The notes beneath the pieces are model-generated. The model had not been told where the DNA came from. It worked only from the letters and a program-made list of their open reading frames with translations, and searched no databases. Below are positions 1-7,930 of a stretch of 16,569 nt of DNA, in pieces. The first letter of the stretch is position 1. Every line of letters starts with the position of its first letter. This DNA is from Propionibacteriaceae bacterium (GTDB taxonomy: Bacteria; Actinomycetota; Actinomycetes; Propionibacteriales; Propionibacteriaceae). Made by a program: the position numbers and the translations under genes. The stretch is from NCBI GenBank assembly GCA_031262845.1, contig JAISGZ010000191.1, positions 1-16,569 on the forward strand, written 5' to 3'.

Positions 1-235
1 ATTTTTCGAAACGCCCGGGGGACCCGTAGTTTCCATCCTGAAGTGGCGGGCTAGCGACGGACAGCGGGGACTGTCAGTGTCTCTTCCTAATCTGCTCTTA
101 TGACGAATTCGTGGGGCTCCGGTCGGCGGTGGTCGGCTGAGCCAGACGACAGCCACCGGGGAGTGGGAGACAGGACACGATGGCATTTTTCGGCCGAGCC
201 GACGTTGGCTGCTGCCTGGGCGGAGGGGAGTAGAC
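1..235. other. Non-coding stretch upstream of dnaB
   Basis: I see no gene here on either strand. The only long open frame reaching the left edge (about 34 codons, + strand, ending near 110) has no recognisable sequence; in particular it is not the end of rplI, the usual dnaB neighbour in actinobacteria. A bulged hairpin is possible between CGGTGG (127-132) and CCACCG (153-158). A GGAGGGGAG ribosome binding site for dnaB sits at 222-230. No convincing promoter hexamers were found, so whether dnaB has its own promoter here is open. Confidence 0.5.
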
Positions 236-1624
236 GTGTCGCTGACGCATGAGGTGACCGATTATCGCGGTGAGATCATCGACCGCACGCCGCCCCAGGA
301 TTTAGCGGCCGAACAGTCGGTCCTGGGCGCGATGCTGATGAGTAAAGACGCCATCGCCAACGTCTTGGAGCTGGTCCGGGGAGTCGATTTCTACAAGCCG
401 GCCCACGAACTGATTTTCGACACCATCCTCCATCTCTACGGTCTGGGCGAGCCGGCCGATCCGATTACGGTGGCCGCCGAGTTGACCCGGCGCGGTGAGA
501 TCAGCCGGGTCGGCGGGCCGATCTATCTCCACGATTTGCTGAGTTCGGTCGCGATCGCCGCCAACGCCACCTATTACGCCGAGATCGTGCGTGAGAAGGC
601 GATCTTGCGGCGGTTGGTCGAAGCCTCGATCAAGATCGCCCAGTTGGGCTACCAGGCCCAGGGTGATGTCGATGACATCGTCGACCTGGCCCAGCAGACG
701 GTCTACGAGGTCAACGACCATTCCCTGTCCGAGGACTACAAGCCGCTGTCGGACCTGCTCCAACCGGCCTGGGACGAAATGGAGCAGTTGTCGTTCCACG
801 GCGGCCAGCTGGCCGGGGTGCCGACCGGTTTCGCCGACCTCGACAAGCTGACCAATGGTTTCCACAGTGGCCAGATGATTATCGTGGCGGCTCGCCCGGC
901 GGTTGGTAAGTCAACCCTGACGCTCGACTTCGCGCGCGCCGCCGCGATTGAAAACCAGCAAGCCACGGCCATCTTCTCGCTCGAAATGAGTTCGATGGAG
1001 ATCATGATGCGGTTGCTCTCGGCCGAGTCCGGCGTGGCCCTGCAATCGATCCGAACCGGGGCCCTGGACGGTGATTGGGACCGGCTGTCGGCGGTCTCCA
1101 GCCGCCTGTCGGGGGCGCCCTTGTTCATCGACGACTCGCCCAACCTGACGATGATGGAAATCCGGGCCAAAGCCCGCCGCCTCAAGCAGCGCCACGACCT
1201 GAAATTCGTCATCATCGACTACATCCAGTTGATGAGTTCCGGCAAACGGGTTGAATCGCGTCAGGTCGAGGTGTCGGAGTTCTCGCGCCAGATCAAACTC
1301 CTGGCCAAGGAACTCGGTATCCCGGTCATCGCCATCTCGCAGCTCAACCGTTCGCCCGACGCCCGGACCGACAAGCGGCCGATGTTGTCCGACCTGCGCG
1401 AGTCGGGCTCGCTCGAACAAGACGCCGACATCGTCGTCTTGTTGCATCGCGACGACGTCTACCAACCCGATCCGGCCCTGCGTGACTACATGGCCGACCT
1501 GATCGTGGCCAAACACCGCAACGGTGCCACCCGCAACATTAGGCTCGTCTTCCAAGGTCACCTATCGCGCTTCACCAACAACCCCGATGACGCCTACGCC
1601 TCGGTGCCTGAGCCGCCCGCCTAA
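236..1624 (+). CDS. dnaB: Replicative DNA helicase DnaB
   Basis: Hexameric 5'-3' helicase that unwinds DNA at the chromosomal replication fork and binds primase. The 462-aa product has the DnaB N-terminal helical domain (about residues 20-120, starting at QDLAAEQSVLGAML), a linker, and a RecA-like C-terminal motor. The motor shows Walker A ARPAVGKST (219-227, Lys225), Walker B FVIIDYIQLM (Asp328), the QLNRS sensor, the DLRESGSLEQDADIV segment, and KHRNG carrying the likely arginine finger. Length is that of an intein-free DnaB; many actinobacterial dnaB genes carry an intein, and none interrupts this one. The GTG start is chosen because GGAGGGGAG lies 5 nt upstream and the N-terminus fits the family. 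The usual upstream rplI is not seen. Confidence 0.97.
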   Translation: MSLTHEVTDYRGEIIDRTPPQDLAAEQSVLGAMLMSKDAIANVLELVRGVDFYKPAHELIFDTILHLYGLGEPADPITVAAELTRRGEISRVGGPIYLHDLLSSVAIAANATYYAEIVREKAILRRLVEASIKIAQLGYQAQGDVDDIVDLAQQTVYEVNDHSLSEDYKPLSDLLQPAWDEMEQLSFHGGQLAGVPTGFADLDKLTNGFHSGQMIIVAARPAVGKSTLTLDFARAAAIENQQATAIFSLEMSSMEIMMRLLSAESGVALQSIRTGALDGDWDRLSAVSSRLSGAPLFIDDSPNLTMMEIRAKARRLKQRHDLKFVIIDYIQLMSSGKRVESRQVEVSEFSRQIKLLAKELGIPVIAISQLNRSPDARTDKRPMLSDLRESGSLEQDADIVVLLHRDDVYQPDPALRDYMADLIVAKHRNGATRNIRLVFQGHLSRFTNNPDDAYASVPEPPA

Positions 1625-1626
1625 GT

Positions 1627-1726
1627 TGCGGAACGGAACCGCCACAAACTGCGGAACGAATCTCTCCTTTTTTGCGGAACAAAATCGCCCTAAATTGCGG
1701 AACGAATCCGCCCTAAAATGCCGAAC
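1627..1726. repeat. Five-unit 23-bp tandem repeat after dnaB
   Basis: The core TGCGGAAC starts at 1627, 1650, 1673 and 1696, and TGCCGAAC at 1719: exactly 23 bp apart each time. Units share core TGCGGAACGAAT followed by a CGCC-type segment and an A/T-rich end; unit 4 is closest to consensus. Unit 4 also contains a dyad, GCGGA (1697-1701) / TCCGC (1707-1711) with a 5-nt loop; unit 1 has a shorter GCGG/CCGC version. The period is not a multiple of three and the array starts just after the dnaB stop, so it is not coding. Function unknown: protein-binding direct repeats, a weak termination region or a minisatellite are all possible. Confidence 0.85.
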
Positions 1727-1809
1727 GGGCTAGTCGGAGCCATGTCGTCCGGAGGTGCAAGGGTGGTCATGAGCGGCTCAGTGGCCGGGCCTTGGCGGGG
1801 CGGGCACGG

Positions 1810-1838
1810 TTGCCTGTGGTAATGTGATATCACATTAT
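1810..1838 (+). promoter_or_regulatory. Promoter of SPFH-RHH gene pair
   Basis: A -35-like TTGCCT (1810-1815) and a -10-like CATTAT (1833-1838) are separated by 17 bp. The spacer and -10 are covered by a perfect palindrome (separate entry), so transcription is probably controlled by a repressor. The leader to the ATG at 1894 is about 50 nt and ends with a strong AGGAGGT at 1882-1888. Hexamer assignment is by eye. Confidence 0.5.
1820..1837. promoter_or_regulatory. 18-bp perfect palindromic operator candidate
   Basis: TAATGTGATATCACATTA reads identically on both strands. It fills the space between the candidate -35 and -10 boxes and overlaps the -10. A site this long and this placed is very unlikely by chance and is typical of a dimeric repressor. 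The ribbon-helix-helix protein encoded at 2999-3301 is the obvious local candidate for binding it; that link is inference. Confidence 0.75.
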
Positions 1839-1893
1839 TTCGAAAGGGAGGACACTGGCGAGCGGTGTCAGCCCTCAGCCCAGGAGGTGCGTC

Positions 1894-2847
1894 ATGTCGA
1901 CCCCCCAAGTCATGTCAACTAATTCCACGGCGGCGGGGCCGAATTATCAGCTGGCCAGTCCGGCGGTCAAGGAACGGCCGGCGCCGTCGATCAATGGCAT
2001 CGTCGGGTTCTTCTTGTTGCTCATACTGTTCGTTGTCAGCATCGTGGTGACGATTTATGGTGCCATTCTGGCTGATAGTGGTGACGGCGGCGTGGGCGAG
2101 ATCATCGGGGGGATCGTGTTGCTGACTTTCTCCATCATCATGACGACGGCTTTCACGATCGTGTCGCCTGGTGACACCAAGGTCTTGCAGTTCCTCGGGA
2201 AATACGTCGGCACGGTTCGCCAAGACGGTGTGCGCATGACCTACCCGTTGACGACTAAACGCAAGGTGTCGGTCAAGGTCCGCAACTTCGAAACCCGGGA
2301 ATTGAAGGTCAACGACGCTGTCGGCAATCCGGTCAATATCGCCGCCATCGTCGTCTGGCAGGTCGCCGATACCGCTCAGTCGGTCTTCGCGGTCGAAAAC
2401 TACGAGGAATTCGTCACCGTCCAATCCGAGGCCGCCCTCCGCCACATCGCCACCATTCACCCCTATGACAACGGTGAACCGGGGGAGCCGACCCTGCGCG
2501 GCTCGACCGACCTGGTGGCGGCCGAACTGGCGGCGGAAGTTGGCGAGCGGATCGCCATCGCCGGCCTGACGGTCATCGAGACCCGGATTTCGTCGCTGGC
2601 CTTCGCCCCCGAGATCGCTCAGGCGATGTTGCAGCGGCAACAGGCCGACGCTCTGCTGGCGGCCCGCAGCCGGATCGTCGAAGGGGCGGTGACGATGGTC
2701 GAATCGGCCTTGCAACGGCTGGAAGCCGACGGTGCGGTCCAACTCGACGATGAACGCCGGGCGGTCATGGTGTCGAACCTCTTGGTCGTGCTCTGTTCGG
2801 ATTCGCGGGCCACACCCGTCGTCAACGCCGGCACCTTGTACCAGTGA
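1894..2847 (+). CDS. SPFH/band-7 domain membrane protein
   Basis: Membrane protein of the stomatin/prohibitin/flotillin/HflK superfamily, which oligomerise and organise membrane microdomains or membrane proteases. The 317 aa comprise a short polar N-terminus, two hydrophobic segments (about residues 36-60 and 69-90), then the SPFH domain beginning at FTIVSPGDTKVLQFLGKYVGT and running through the VKVRNFETRELKVND and VVWQV segments, with a charged helical C-terminal part (about 230-300, AQAMLQRQQADALLAAR). ATG 1894 is preceded by AGGAGGT at 1882-1888. The next gene encodes a ribbon-helix-helix protein, a pairing recalled as common in actinobacteria. The substrate or partner cannot be read from sequence. 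Regulation is probably through the 1820-1837 palindrome. Confidence 0.9.
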   Translation: MSTPQVMSTNSTAAGPNYQLASPAVKERPAPSINGIVGFFLLLILFVVSIVVTIYGAILADSGDGGVGEIIGGIVLLTFSIIMTTAFTIVSPGDTKVLQFLGKYVGTVRQDGVRMTYPLTTKRKVSVKVRNFETRELKVNDAVGNPVNIAAIVVWQVADTAQSVFAVENYEEFVTVQSEAALRHIATIHPYDNGEPGEPTLRGSTDLVAAELAAEVGERIAIAGLTVIETRISSLAFAPEIAQAMLQRQQADALLAARSRIVEGAVTMVESALQRLEADGAVQLDDERRAVMVSNLLVVLCSDSRATPVVNAGTLYQ

Positions 2848-2998
2848 CCGGACGACGTCGGACCCAGCCGAGGCCGAATCGGCGTCGGTGCTCTCCGGAC
2901 GGTCGACGGCTGAACCGATGGCCACCGCCTCAGGTTCAGTCGCCGACCGCTGCTGGTTCCGGTGTCCGATCCTGTTCGATTCAATCGACGGGACTGCG

Positions 2999-3301
2999 AT
3001 GACCGATCAAACTCCCGTCGAGGCCGCCACTGGGGGGGCGGCCGACGCCTCCGATCCCGGCCCGACCGCTGCCGACCGCAGGCCCGCCGAAGCCCGCAAA
3101 TCGGTTCTTCTCCGACTCCACCCAGCGGTCTATCAGGCCTTGTCACGCTGGGCTGCCGACGACTTTCGGTCGGTCAACGGGGAGATCGAATGGCTCCTGC
3201 GTCAGGCTCTCCAGCGGGCCGGTCGACTGCCGTCAAATGTGCCCTCACCGCGTCGTCCGGGCCGCCCGTCGAAGGGCTCTCAACCATCAAGTCAGGGTTG
3301 A
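2999..3301 (+). CDS. Ribbon-helix-helix (Arc-like) DNA-binding protein
   Basis: The 100-aa product has a disordered Ala/Asp/Pro-rich N-terminus (1-33), then a typical ribbon-helix-helix fold: beta strand KSVLLRL (34-40), helix A HPAVYQALSRWAADDF (41-56) and helix B SVNGEIEWLLRQALQRAG (58-75). The C-terminal tail is basic and Pro-rich, with RRPGRPSK (85-92) resembling an AT-hook core (GRP). Such proteins bind short palindromes as dimers of dimers, as Arc, MetJ and antitoxins do. It follows the SPFH gene after 151 bp with no clear terminator between, so cotranscription is likely. ATG 2999 has only a weak GACGGGA upstream; the frame stays open further 5' with another ATG at 2918, so the start is not certain. 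No toxin gene is adjacent. Confidence 0.8.
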   Translation: MTDQTPVEAATGGAADASDPGPTAADRRPAEARKSVLLRLHPAVYQALSRWAADDFRSVNGEIEWLLRQALQRAGRLPSNVPSPRRPGRPSKGSQPSSQG

Positions 3302-3364
3302 TGCGGATTCCTCAAGAAAGCTTGGTGGCCCGGAAAGCGGCTCTTAGGTTGGCCAACAGACCCG

Positions 3365-3384
3365 CGCCTGTGACCACACAGGCG
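3365..3384 (+). promoter_or_regulatory. 8-bp hairpin just before SH3 gene RBS
   Basis: CGCCTGTG (3365-3372) and CACAGGCG (3377-3384) form a perfect 8-bp stem with an ACCA loop. It ends 9 nt before the AAGGAG ribosome binding site (3394-3399) of the secreted SH3 protein. There is no T-tract, so it is a poor intrinsic terminator; it could protect the mRNA 5' end or influence translation. Confidence 0.6.
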
Positions 3385-3406
3385 GTTCCCCTGAAGGAGT
3401 CTGCTG

Positions 3407-4744
3407 GTGCGCTTGACGACAGTGAAACTGACGAAACGCCGGATGATCGGTTTGGCGGCGGCTGCCGTCGTGGCCGCCGGCGTCCCGATCATCACAACCT
3501 CGGCGGCTGATGCCGGCCAAATTCTGACCGCCACGACGGCGGTCAATGTCCGTTCTGGACCTGGAACCGGCTACTCCGTCCTGGGCGTCGTCTACTGGGG
3601 CGGCACGATCGAGGCCACCGGCGCCGACAGTGGTGGCTGGACGCCCGTTACTTATAGCGGCCGCTCGGCTTATGTCTCCAGTCAATACTTCAAAGGCGCC
3701 GCCAGCGGGTCGAACGCCGGCCAACAGAGCACCGGCCCGGCCGGTAACGCCACCACCACGGCCGCCCTCAACGTCCGCTCCGGCCCCGGCACCAGCTACG
3801 GCCGCTTGACGACCTTGCCCTACGGGGCCAGCGTCAGCTTGACCGGTGTGACCGACAACGGCTTCTTACAGATCGCCTATCAAGGTGGCACGGCCTGGGT
3901 GTCCGGTTCCTGGGTTAGCCAGTCCAGCGCGGCCGCCCCCGCCCCCGCCCCGGCTGCTCCACCGGCTGCTCCGGCAGCCCTGCCGGCCGTCACCGGCCAG
4001 CGCCAAACTGCCGCCGACCTCAATTTCCGCTCCGGCCCGGGGCTTAATCACGGCGTCATCCACGTCATCCCGAACGGCGCCACGATTGATGTCACGGGAG
4101 CCAGCCAGAACGGCTTCCTCCAAATTGTGCGGCAAAACCAGGCCGGTTGGGTGTCAGCCCAATACGTCAAGGACATCACCGCCGCCGCACCGACGCCGGC
4201 CCCCGTGCCCGCGGTTACCGGCCAGCTGTTCACGACCGACTATCTCAACGTCCGGACCCAAGCCAGCAGCCAAGGCAGCGTCGTCACGGTGCTGGCCAAG
4301 GGCTCCAAGGTTGACATCACCGGGGCCACCAGTGGCACCTGGCATCAGATCATCTACCAGGGTGCGGTGCGTTGGGTGGCCAGCGCCTACCTAGCGGCGA
4401 CTGCCCCGGCGGCCGACCCGGTTCCGGCTCAGACGATGACACCGGCCCAAGCTCAAGCCAACGCCCGGCAACAGGTGGCGGCTCGCGGCTGGGGCGATGA
4501 CCAGTTCCGCTGCCTGGTCGAACTGTGGAACAAAGAGTCGGGCTGGCGCATGAACGCCGAAAACCCCTACTCCGGCGCTTACGGCATCCCCCAAGCTCTG
4601 CCCGGCTCGAAGATGGCCTCGGCCGGCGCCGACTGGCGGACCAACGCCGCCACCCAGATCAGCTGGGGGCTGGGCTACATCAGCCAGCGCTACAGCACGC
4701 CCTGTGGAGCCTGGGGCTTCTTCCAAAGTAACAATTGGTACTGA
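3407..4744 (+). CDS. Secreted SH3-repeat transglycosylase-like protein
   Basis: Exported cell-wall protein of 445 aa. It has a Sec signal peptide (KLTKRR, then a hydrophobic core, cleavage likely after SAADA, residue 36) and four bacterial SH3 domains, marked by NVRSGPG at 46 and 122, NFRSGPG at 206 and NVRTQAS at 281. Ala/Pro linkers separate some of them. The C-terminal domain (about 350-445) is the lysozyme/transglycosylase-like module common in actinobacteria: FRCLVELWNKESGW with candidate catalytic Glu377, SGAYGIPQALPGSKMASAG, and a closing NNWY. Cys369 and Cys433 could form a disulfide. SH3 repeats probably bind peptidoglycan and the end domain probably cleaves glycan strands. GTG 3407 is chosen for AAGGAG 7 nt upstream and because it completes the signal peptide. 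The fourth repeat has lost the SGPG turn. Confidence 0.92.
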   Translation: MRLTTVKLTKRRMIGLAAAAVVAAGVPIITTSAADAGQILTATTAVNVRSGPGTGYSVLGVVYWGGTIEATGADSGGWTPVTYSGRSAYVSSQYFKGAASGSNAGQQSTGPAGNATTTAALNVRSGPGTSYGRLTTLPYGASVSLTGVTDNGFLQIAYQGGTAWVSGSWVSQSSAAAPAPAPAAPPAAPAALPAVTGQRQTAADLNFRSGPGLNHGVIHVIPNGATIDVTGASQNGFLQIVRQNQAGWVSAQYVKDITAAAPTPAPVPAVTGQLFTTDYLNVRTQASSQGSVVTVLAKGSKVDITGATSGTWHQIIYQGAVRWVASAYLAATAPAADPVPAQTMTPAQAQANARQQVAARGWGDDQFRCLVELWNKESGWRMNAENPYSGAYGIPQALPGSKMASAGADWRTNAATQISWGLGYISQRYSTPCGAWGFFQSNNWY

Positions 4745-5141
4745 TCGCCGGTCGTTCTGAATCACAGCCCCGAACGAAAACGGATTTGTGGCTGATGAAG
4801 TGCGGCTTCCGGCTCCTTGGTGGTTGACGTCAAGCTCGACCCGTTGAGTGGCTGTTTGGCCACGTCATCGCTGACCGGAGTCACTGAACAGTGGCCATGA
4901 ACCCCGATCGGCCGTCACCAAATCGGGTCGCCGAACCGGAACATCTGGGTGGGAATGGGTACCCAGTCCACATCGTTCATTAAGAGAGTGTCGGTACGCT
5001 CAACGAGGGAGAAAGCTGCCACCTCATCGTTCAGTCAAGCTGCTCGGCGGAAAATTAGGTCGAGTTGAGCCGAACTGTCTATACTGTCCCAGTTGTCTGG
5101 CGACTCGCTGTTGCCAGAACCCGAGTCGAGGAGTGAATTCG
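4745..5141. other. 397-bp intergenic region before rpmB
   Basis: I find no gene. Visible elements are a weak hairpin just after the SH3 gene stop (CAGCC/GGCTG around 4766-4794), a 10-bp palindrome TGGGTACCCA (4956-4965), and near the right end a probable rpmB promoter. No tRNA arm sequences were seen. Confidence 0.5.
5055..5085 (+). promoter_or_regulatory. Candidate rpmB promoter
   Basis: A good -10, TATACT, lies at 5080-5085, 56 nt before the rpmB start. The best -35 is TTAGGT (5055-5060) with a rather long 19-bp spacer, so only the -10 is persuasive. Confidence 0.4.
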
Positions 5142-5327
5142 ATGTCCGCTGTCTGCGACATTTGCCACAAGCACCCGAGCTTTGGTCACAATGTGCCCTG
5201 GTCGAAGAAGAAGACGCTGCGGCGTTGGAACCCGAATGTTCAGCGGGTCCGGGCCGTTGTCAACGGTACGCCGGTGCGGCTCCACGCCTGCACGGCTTGT
5301 ATCAAGGCCGGCAAAGTCAGCCGCTGA
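5142..5327 (+). CDS. rpmB: 50S ribosomal protein L28 (bL28)
   Basis: Large-subunit ribosomal protein, 61 aa, the normal size for actinobacterial bL28. It starts MSAVCDICHKHPSFGHNVPW and contains the family core of KKKTLRRWNPNVQRVR. Two Cys pairs, CDIC (5-8) and CTAC near the C-terminus, make this the zinc-binding C+ form. ATG 5142 is chosen because GAGGAG (5128-5133) lies 8 nt upstream; a GTG three codons earlier sits inside that binding site. The gene has its own promoter candidate and terminator, so it is probably monocistronic. In many actinobacteria a DAK-domain gene and recG follow on the same strand; here recG is convergent instead. Confidence 0.95.
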   Translation: MSAVCDICHKHPSFGHNVPWSKKKTLRRWNPNVQRVRAVVNGTPVRLHACTACIKAGKVSR

Positions 5328-5343
5328 TCTTTCAGCCCACCTG

Positions 5344-5368
5344 GCCCGTCCCCTCGGGGGCGGGCTTT
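5344..5368 (+). terminator. rpmB intrinsic terminator
   Basis: GCCCGTCCC (5344-5352) pairs with GGGGCGGGC (5357-5365), giving a 9-bp stem with one G-U pair and a CTCG loop, followed by TTTGTTG. It starts 17 nt after the rpmB stop. Confidence 0.85.
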
Positions 5369-5524
5369 GTTGCGTTGGGGCGGTTGCGGCCGCCGACACT
5401 GCAAACCCGACGGTCTCATTCATCACTCCGGTCTGGAACTGGCCTGAAGACACAACTCGTCAATCTGCTTTGAGGCCACACCAATCCCTCAACAGCAATG
5501 CGCCATCGTCGGCTCGACACCCCT

Positions 5525-7804
5525 CTAATCCCCGATATCAGCCTCGGCCAACGACTCAATCCGTTGAACGTAGTCGGCCACCCCGGGATCGGTCAGTTCC
5601 GGGTCTTGGTCAAGTTGCCGCTGAGCCAAGTCGCGCGCCTGATCGATGATGTCGGCGTGTTCGAGCACGTTGAGTAGGCGCAAACTCGACGACCGGCCGG
5701 ACTGATTGAGGCCGAGTACGTCACCTTCCCGGCGCTGCGCCAAATCGGCCTCGGCCAGTGCGAAACCATCGCGGGTTGAGGCCACCGTGTCGAGCCGCTG
5801 CCGGGCCGCTGAGTCGGGGGCGGCGGCGGTCAGGAACAGGCACAAGCCGGGATAACGGCCCCGGCCGATCCGGCCGCGCAGCTGATGTAGCTGGGAAACT
5901 CCGAAGCGATCAGCCTCCGTGATTACCATCATCGAGGCGTTGGCGACGTCGAGGCCGACTTCGATCACGCTGGTGGCGACGACGACGTCCAAGTTGCCGG
6001 CGCTGAAGGCTGACATCGTGGCATCTTTCTCGGCCGGCGCCAGCCGACCGTGGAGGAGACCGAGTTTCAGGCCCGCCAAGGGGCCGGTCTGAAGCCGCTC
6101 GAACAAGGCCGTCACGGCGGTCAACCAGTCGGGCATCGGCGGCGGCGGTGGCAGCGGGCCGGCCAGACCGGCTGACGGAACCGAAGCGGCGGCCTGATGG
6201 CGGGCTCGGGAACCGGCGCCGGACTCGGCGAGGTCGATCCGGGGCGCGACCACGTAAACCTGGCGGCCAGCCGCAACCTCCTCCTGCACCCGGGCCCAAA
6301 CCCGATCAACCCAAGCCGGGTGGGCGTTGACATCAACCACGGTGGTCGTCACCTCGGCCCGGCCACTGGGCGACTGGGTCAGGGTCACCAAGTCGAGATC
6401 GCCGAACATCGTCAAGGCGACCGAGCGGGGGATCGGCGTCGCAGTCATGACGAGCAGATGAGGCGGCAAGGAGCCCGGCCGACCGGTCAGGGCTTGGCGC
6501 TGTTCAACCCCGAACCGGTGTTGCTCATCGATAACCACCAAGCCGAGGTCGGCGAACTCGATACCGTCGGCCAAGACGGCGTGCGTGCCGACGATCAGAC
6601 CGGCCTGACCGGATCGAATTTGAGCCCGGATATCGGCCCGTTGAGCGGCGGTCGCCGACCCCGTGACGAGGACGATCTCGGTAGCTGAGGCCGGACCGGT
6701 CAGCGGTCCGTGACCGAGATCGCCCAACAAGCTGGTCAGAGTCCGGAAATGTTGCTGGGCCAAGACCTCGGTCGGCGCCAGCAAAACCGCCTGACCACCG
6801 GCGTCAACGACCTGGATCATGGCCCGCAACGCCACCACGGTCTTACCCGAGCCGACCTCACCTTGTAGCAGGCGCCGCATCGGCTGGGGTCGGGCCAGAT
6901 CGGCGGCCAGCTGTTGGCCGATGGCGATTTGCTGATCGGTCAGGGGAAAGGGCAGCCGTTGATCGAAGGCGGCGGCCAAGCCGTCCGGTCGAGGCGGCCG
7001 GGGGACGGCCGTTTGCCGGGACCGGTCGGCCCGCCGGTAGGCCATCGTGGCTTGGACGGCGAAAGCCTCGTCGAATAGCAGCCGCTCCAAGCCCCGATCA
7101 TGTTCGGCCAACGAGGCCGGATGGTGGACGGCTTTAAAAGCCGCCTCCCAGTCCATCAAGTCGGCCGCTTGACGCAGCCAAGCCGGCAGCGGATCGTCCA
7201 ACCCGGCGATCGCCGTCAGCGCCAGATCGATACAGGCGGCGATCGTCCAAGTTGGCAATTTGGCGGTCTGCCGGTAGAGCCCGATGAACGAGGCCCGGCT
7301 GGTCTGTTCGGCCATCAGCTGGCTTTTCTGGCTACCGACGAAGCCATCCGGTGTGATCATGACAAAGGCCGGGTGAGCCAGTTGGGGCAAACCCCGAAAC
7401 CAGCTGAGCTTACCGGCGAAAATCCCGCGCTCCGAGCGGGACAACAGGCCTTGCCAATAGCGAATGAGATGGGGGCCACCGAAGAAGGTCGCGGTCAGCG
7501 CGCCGGAACCGTCGTTCAACTGGACTTCGAGCCGTTGGCGGGGAGCTTGGCCGTGTAACTGGACGGACGCCACCTGGGCCACGAGAGCGACATAGTCGTC
7601 GGGTTCGGCGGCTTCGCTGAGCAGGCGACCGATGTCGGTCACCTCGGTCCCAGCCATCAGATGACGCGGCAGATGGTGGAGCAGATCGCCGACCGTCAGC
7701 AGGTCGAGTTGGCGGAACGGCTTGGCGGTCTTGGCGCCGACCAATTGGTCGAGCGGCTGGGCCAGGGCTCGGCTGGCCGCTGTCCGCCACGACTGGTTAA
7801 CCAT
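5525..7804 (-). CDS. recG: ATP-dependent DNA helicase RecG
   Basis: Superfamily 2 branch-migration helicase that rescues stalled replication forks and processes Holliday junctions and R-loops. The 759-aa product has an N-terminal wedge/OB region (about 20-170), then the helicase core: Walker A GEVGSGKT (Lys321), DEQH box (426-429), the MTATPIPRS motif, motif VI QLRGRIGRG (641-649), and the RecG-specific RREGDVLG segment near the C-terminus. All key motifs are intact. A Gly/Pro/Ala-rich insert of about 30 residues (around 540-580) lies between the helicase motifs. The ATG at 7804 has only a weak GAGGG just upstream. The gene is on the opposite strand from rpmB and rsmD, which it normally accompanies. 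Confidence 0.96.
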   Translation of the reverse strand: MVNQSWRTAASRALAQPLDQLVGAKTAKPFRQLDLLTVGDLLHHLPRHLMAGTEVTDIGRLLSEAAEPDDYVALVAQVASVQLHGQAPRQRLEVQLNDGSGALTATFFGGPHLIRYWQGLLSRSERGIFAGKLSWFRGLPQLAHPAFVMITPDGFVGSQKSQLMAEQTSRASFIGLYRQTAKLPTWTIAACIDLALTAIAGLDDPLPAWLRQAADLMDWEAAFKAVHHPASLAEHDRGLERLLFDEAFAVQATMAYRRADRSRQTAVPRPPRPDGLAAAFDQRLPFPLTDQQIAIGQQLAADLARPQPMRRLLQGEVGSGKTVVALRAMIQVVDAGGQAVLLAPTEVLAQQHFRTLTSLLGDLGHGPLTGPASATEIVLVTGSATAAQRADIRAQIRSGQAGLIVGTHAVLADGIEFADLGLVVIDEQHRFGVEQRQALTGRPGSLPPHLLVMTATPIPRSVALTMFGDLDLVTLTQSPSGRAEVTTTVVDVNAHPAWVDRVWARVQEEVAAGRQVYVVAPRIDLAESGAGSRARHQAAASVPSAGLAGPLPPPPPMPDWLTAVTALFERLQTGPLAGLKLGLLHGRLAPAEKDATMSAFSAGNLDVVVATSVIEVGLDVANASMMVITEADRFGVSQLHQLRGRIGRGRYPGLCLFLTAAAPDSAARQRLDTVASTRDGFALAEADLAQRREGDVLGLNQSGRSSSLRLLNVLEHADIIDQARDLAQRQLDQDPELTDPGVADYVQRIESLAEADIGD

Positions 7805-7849
7805 GCCCTCAGCTTAGGAGTCGGCGCCGACACTCGGACTTCGTCACGC

Positions 7850-7930
7850 GGTGGAGGGACGAAAGAAGCGGCAGAAATAAAGCGGTGGAGGGAATCAAGA
7901 GGTGGAGGGACTCAAGATAAAGACTCAAGA
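7850..7930. repeat. Degenerate 17-bp tandem repeat, purine-rich strand
   Basis: GGTGGAGGGA starts at 7850, 7884 and 7901, spacings of 34 and 17 bp. The last two full units are GGTGGAGGGAATCAAGA and GGTGGAGGGACTCAAGA, differing at one or two bases. A diverged unit fills 7867-7883 and a shortened one (TAAAGACTCAAGA) covers 7918-7930. The plus strand from about 7851 to 7945 is strongly purine-rich. It lies between the 39-codon ORF and recG. Function unknown. Confidence 0.75.

Noticed and set aside
1..36. 12-codon minus-strand ATG frame running off the left edge
   Set aside because: Too short, and without a properly spaced ribosome binding site to support a gene.
1627..1726. CRISPR array at the 23-bp repeats (and similarly at 7850-7930)
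   Set aside because: Units are contiguous with no unique spacers, and no cas genes are nearby.
1865..2050. GTG-started frame overlapping the SPFH leader
   Set aside because: It overlaps the SPFH gene out of frame, has Arg/Ser shadow composition, and lacks any recognisable domain.
1915..2925. Long open frame on the minus strand opposite the SPFH gene
   Set aside because: Composition is low-complexity Arg/Asp/Gly typical of an antisense shadow in GC-rich DNA, and the plus-strand frame is a clear SPFH protein.
2970..2990. T-loop-like GTTCGATTC suggesting a tRNA
   Set aside because: Flanking bases do not form a T stem, and no acceptor, anticodon or D arms can be drawn.
3302..3406. Cyclic di-AMP (ydaO-type) riboswitch before the SH3-transglycosylase gene
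   Set aside because: Expected because related cell-wall genes can carry it, but the conserved blocks of that class are absent and the leader is too short.
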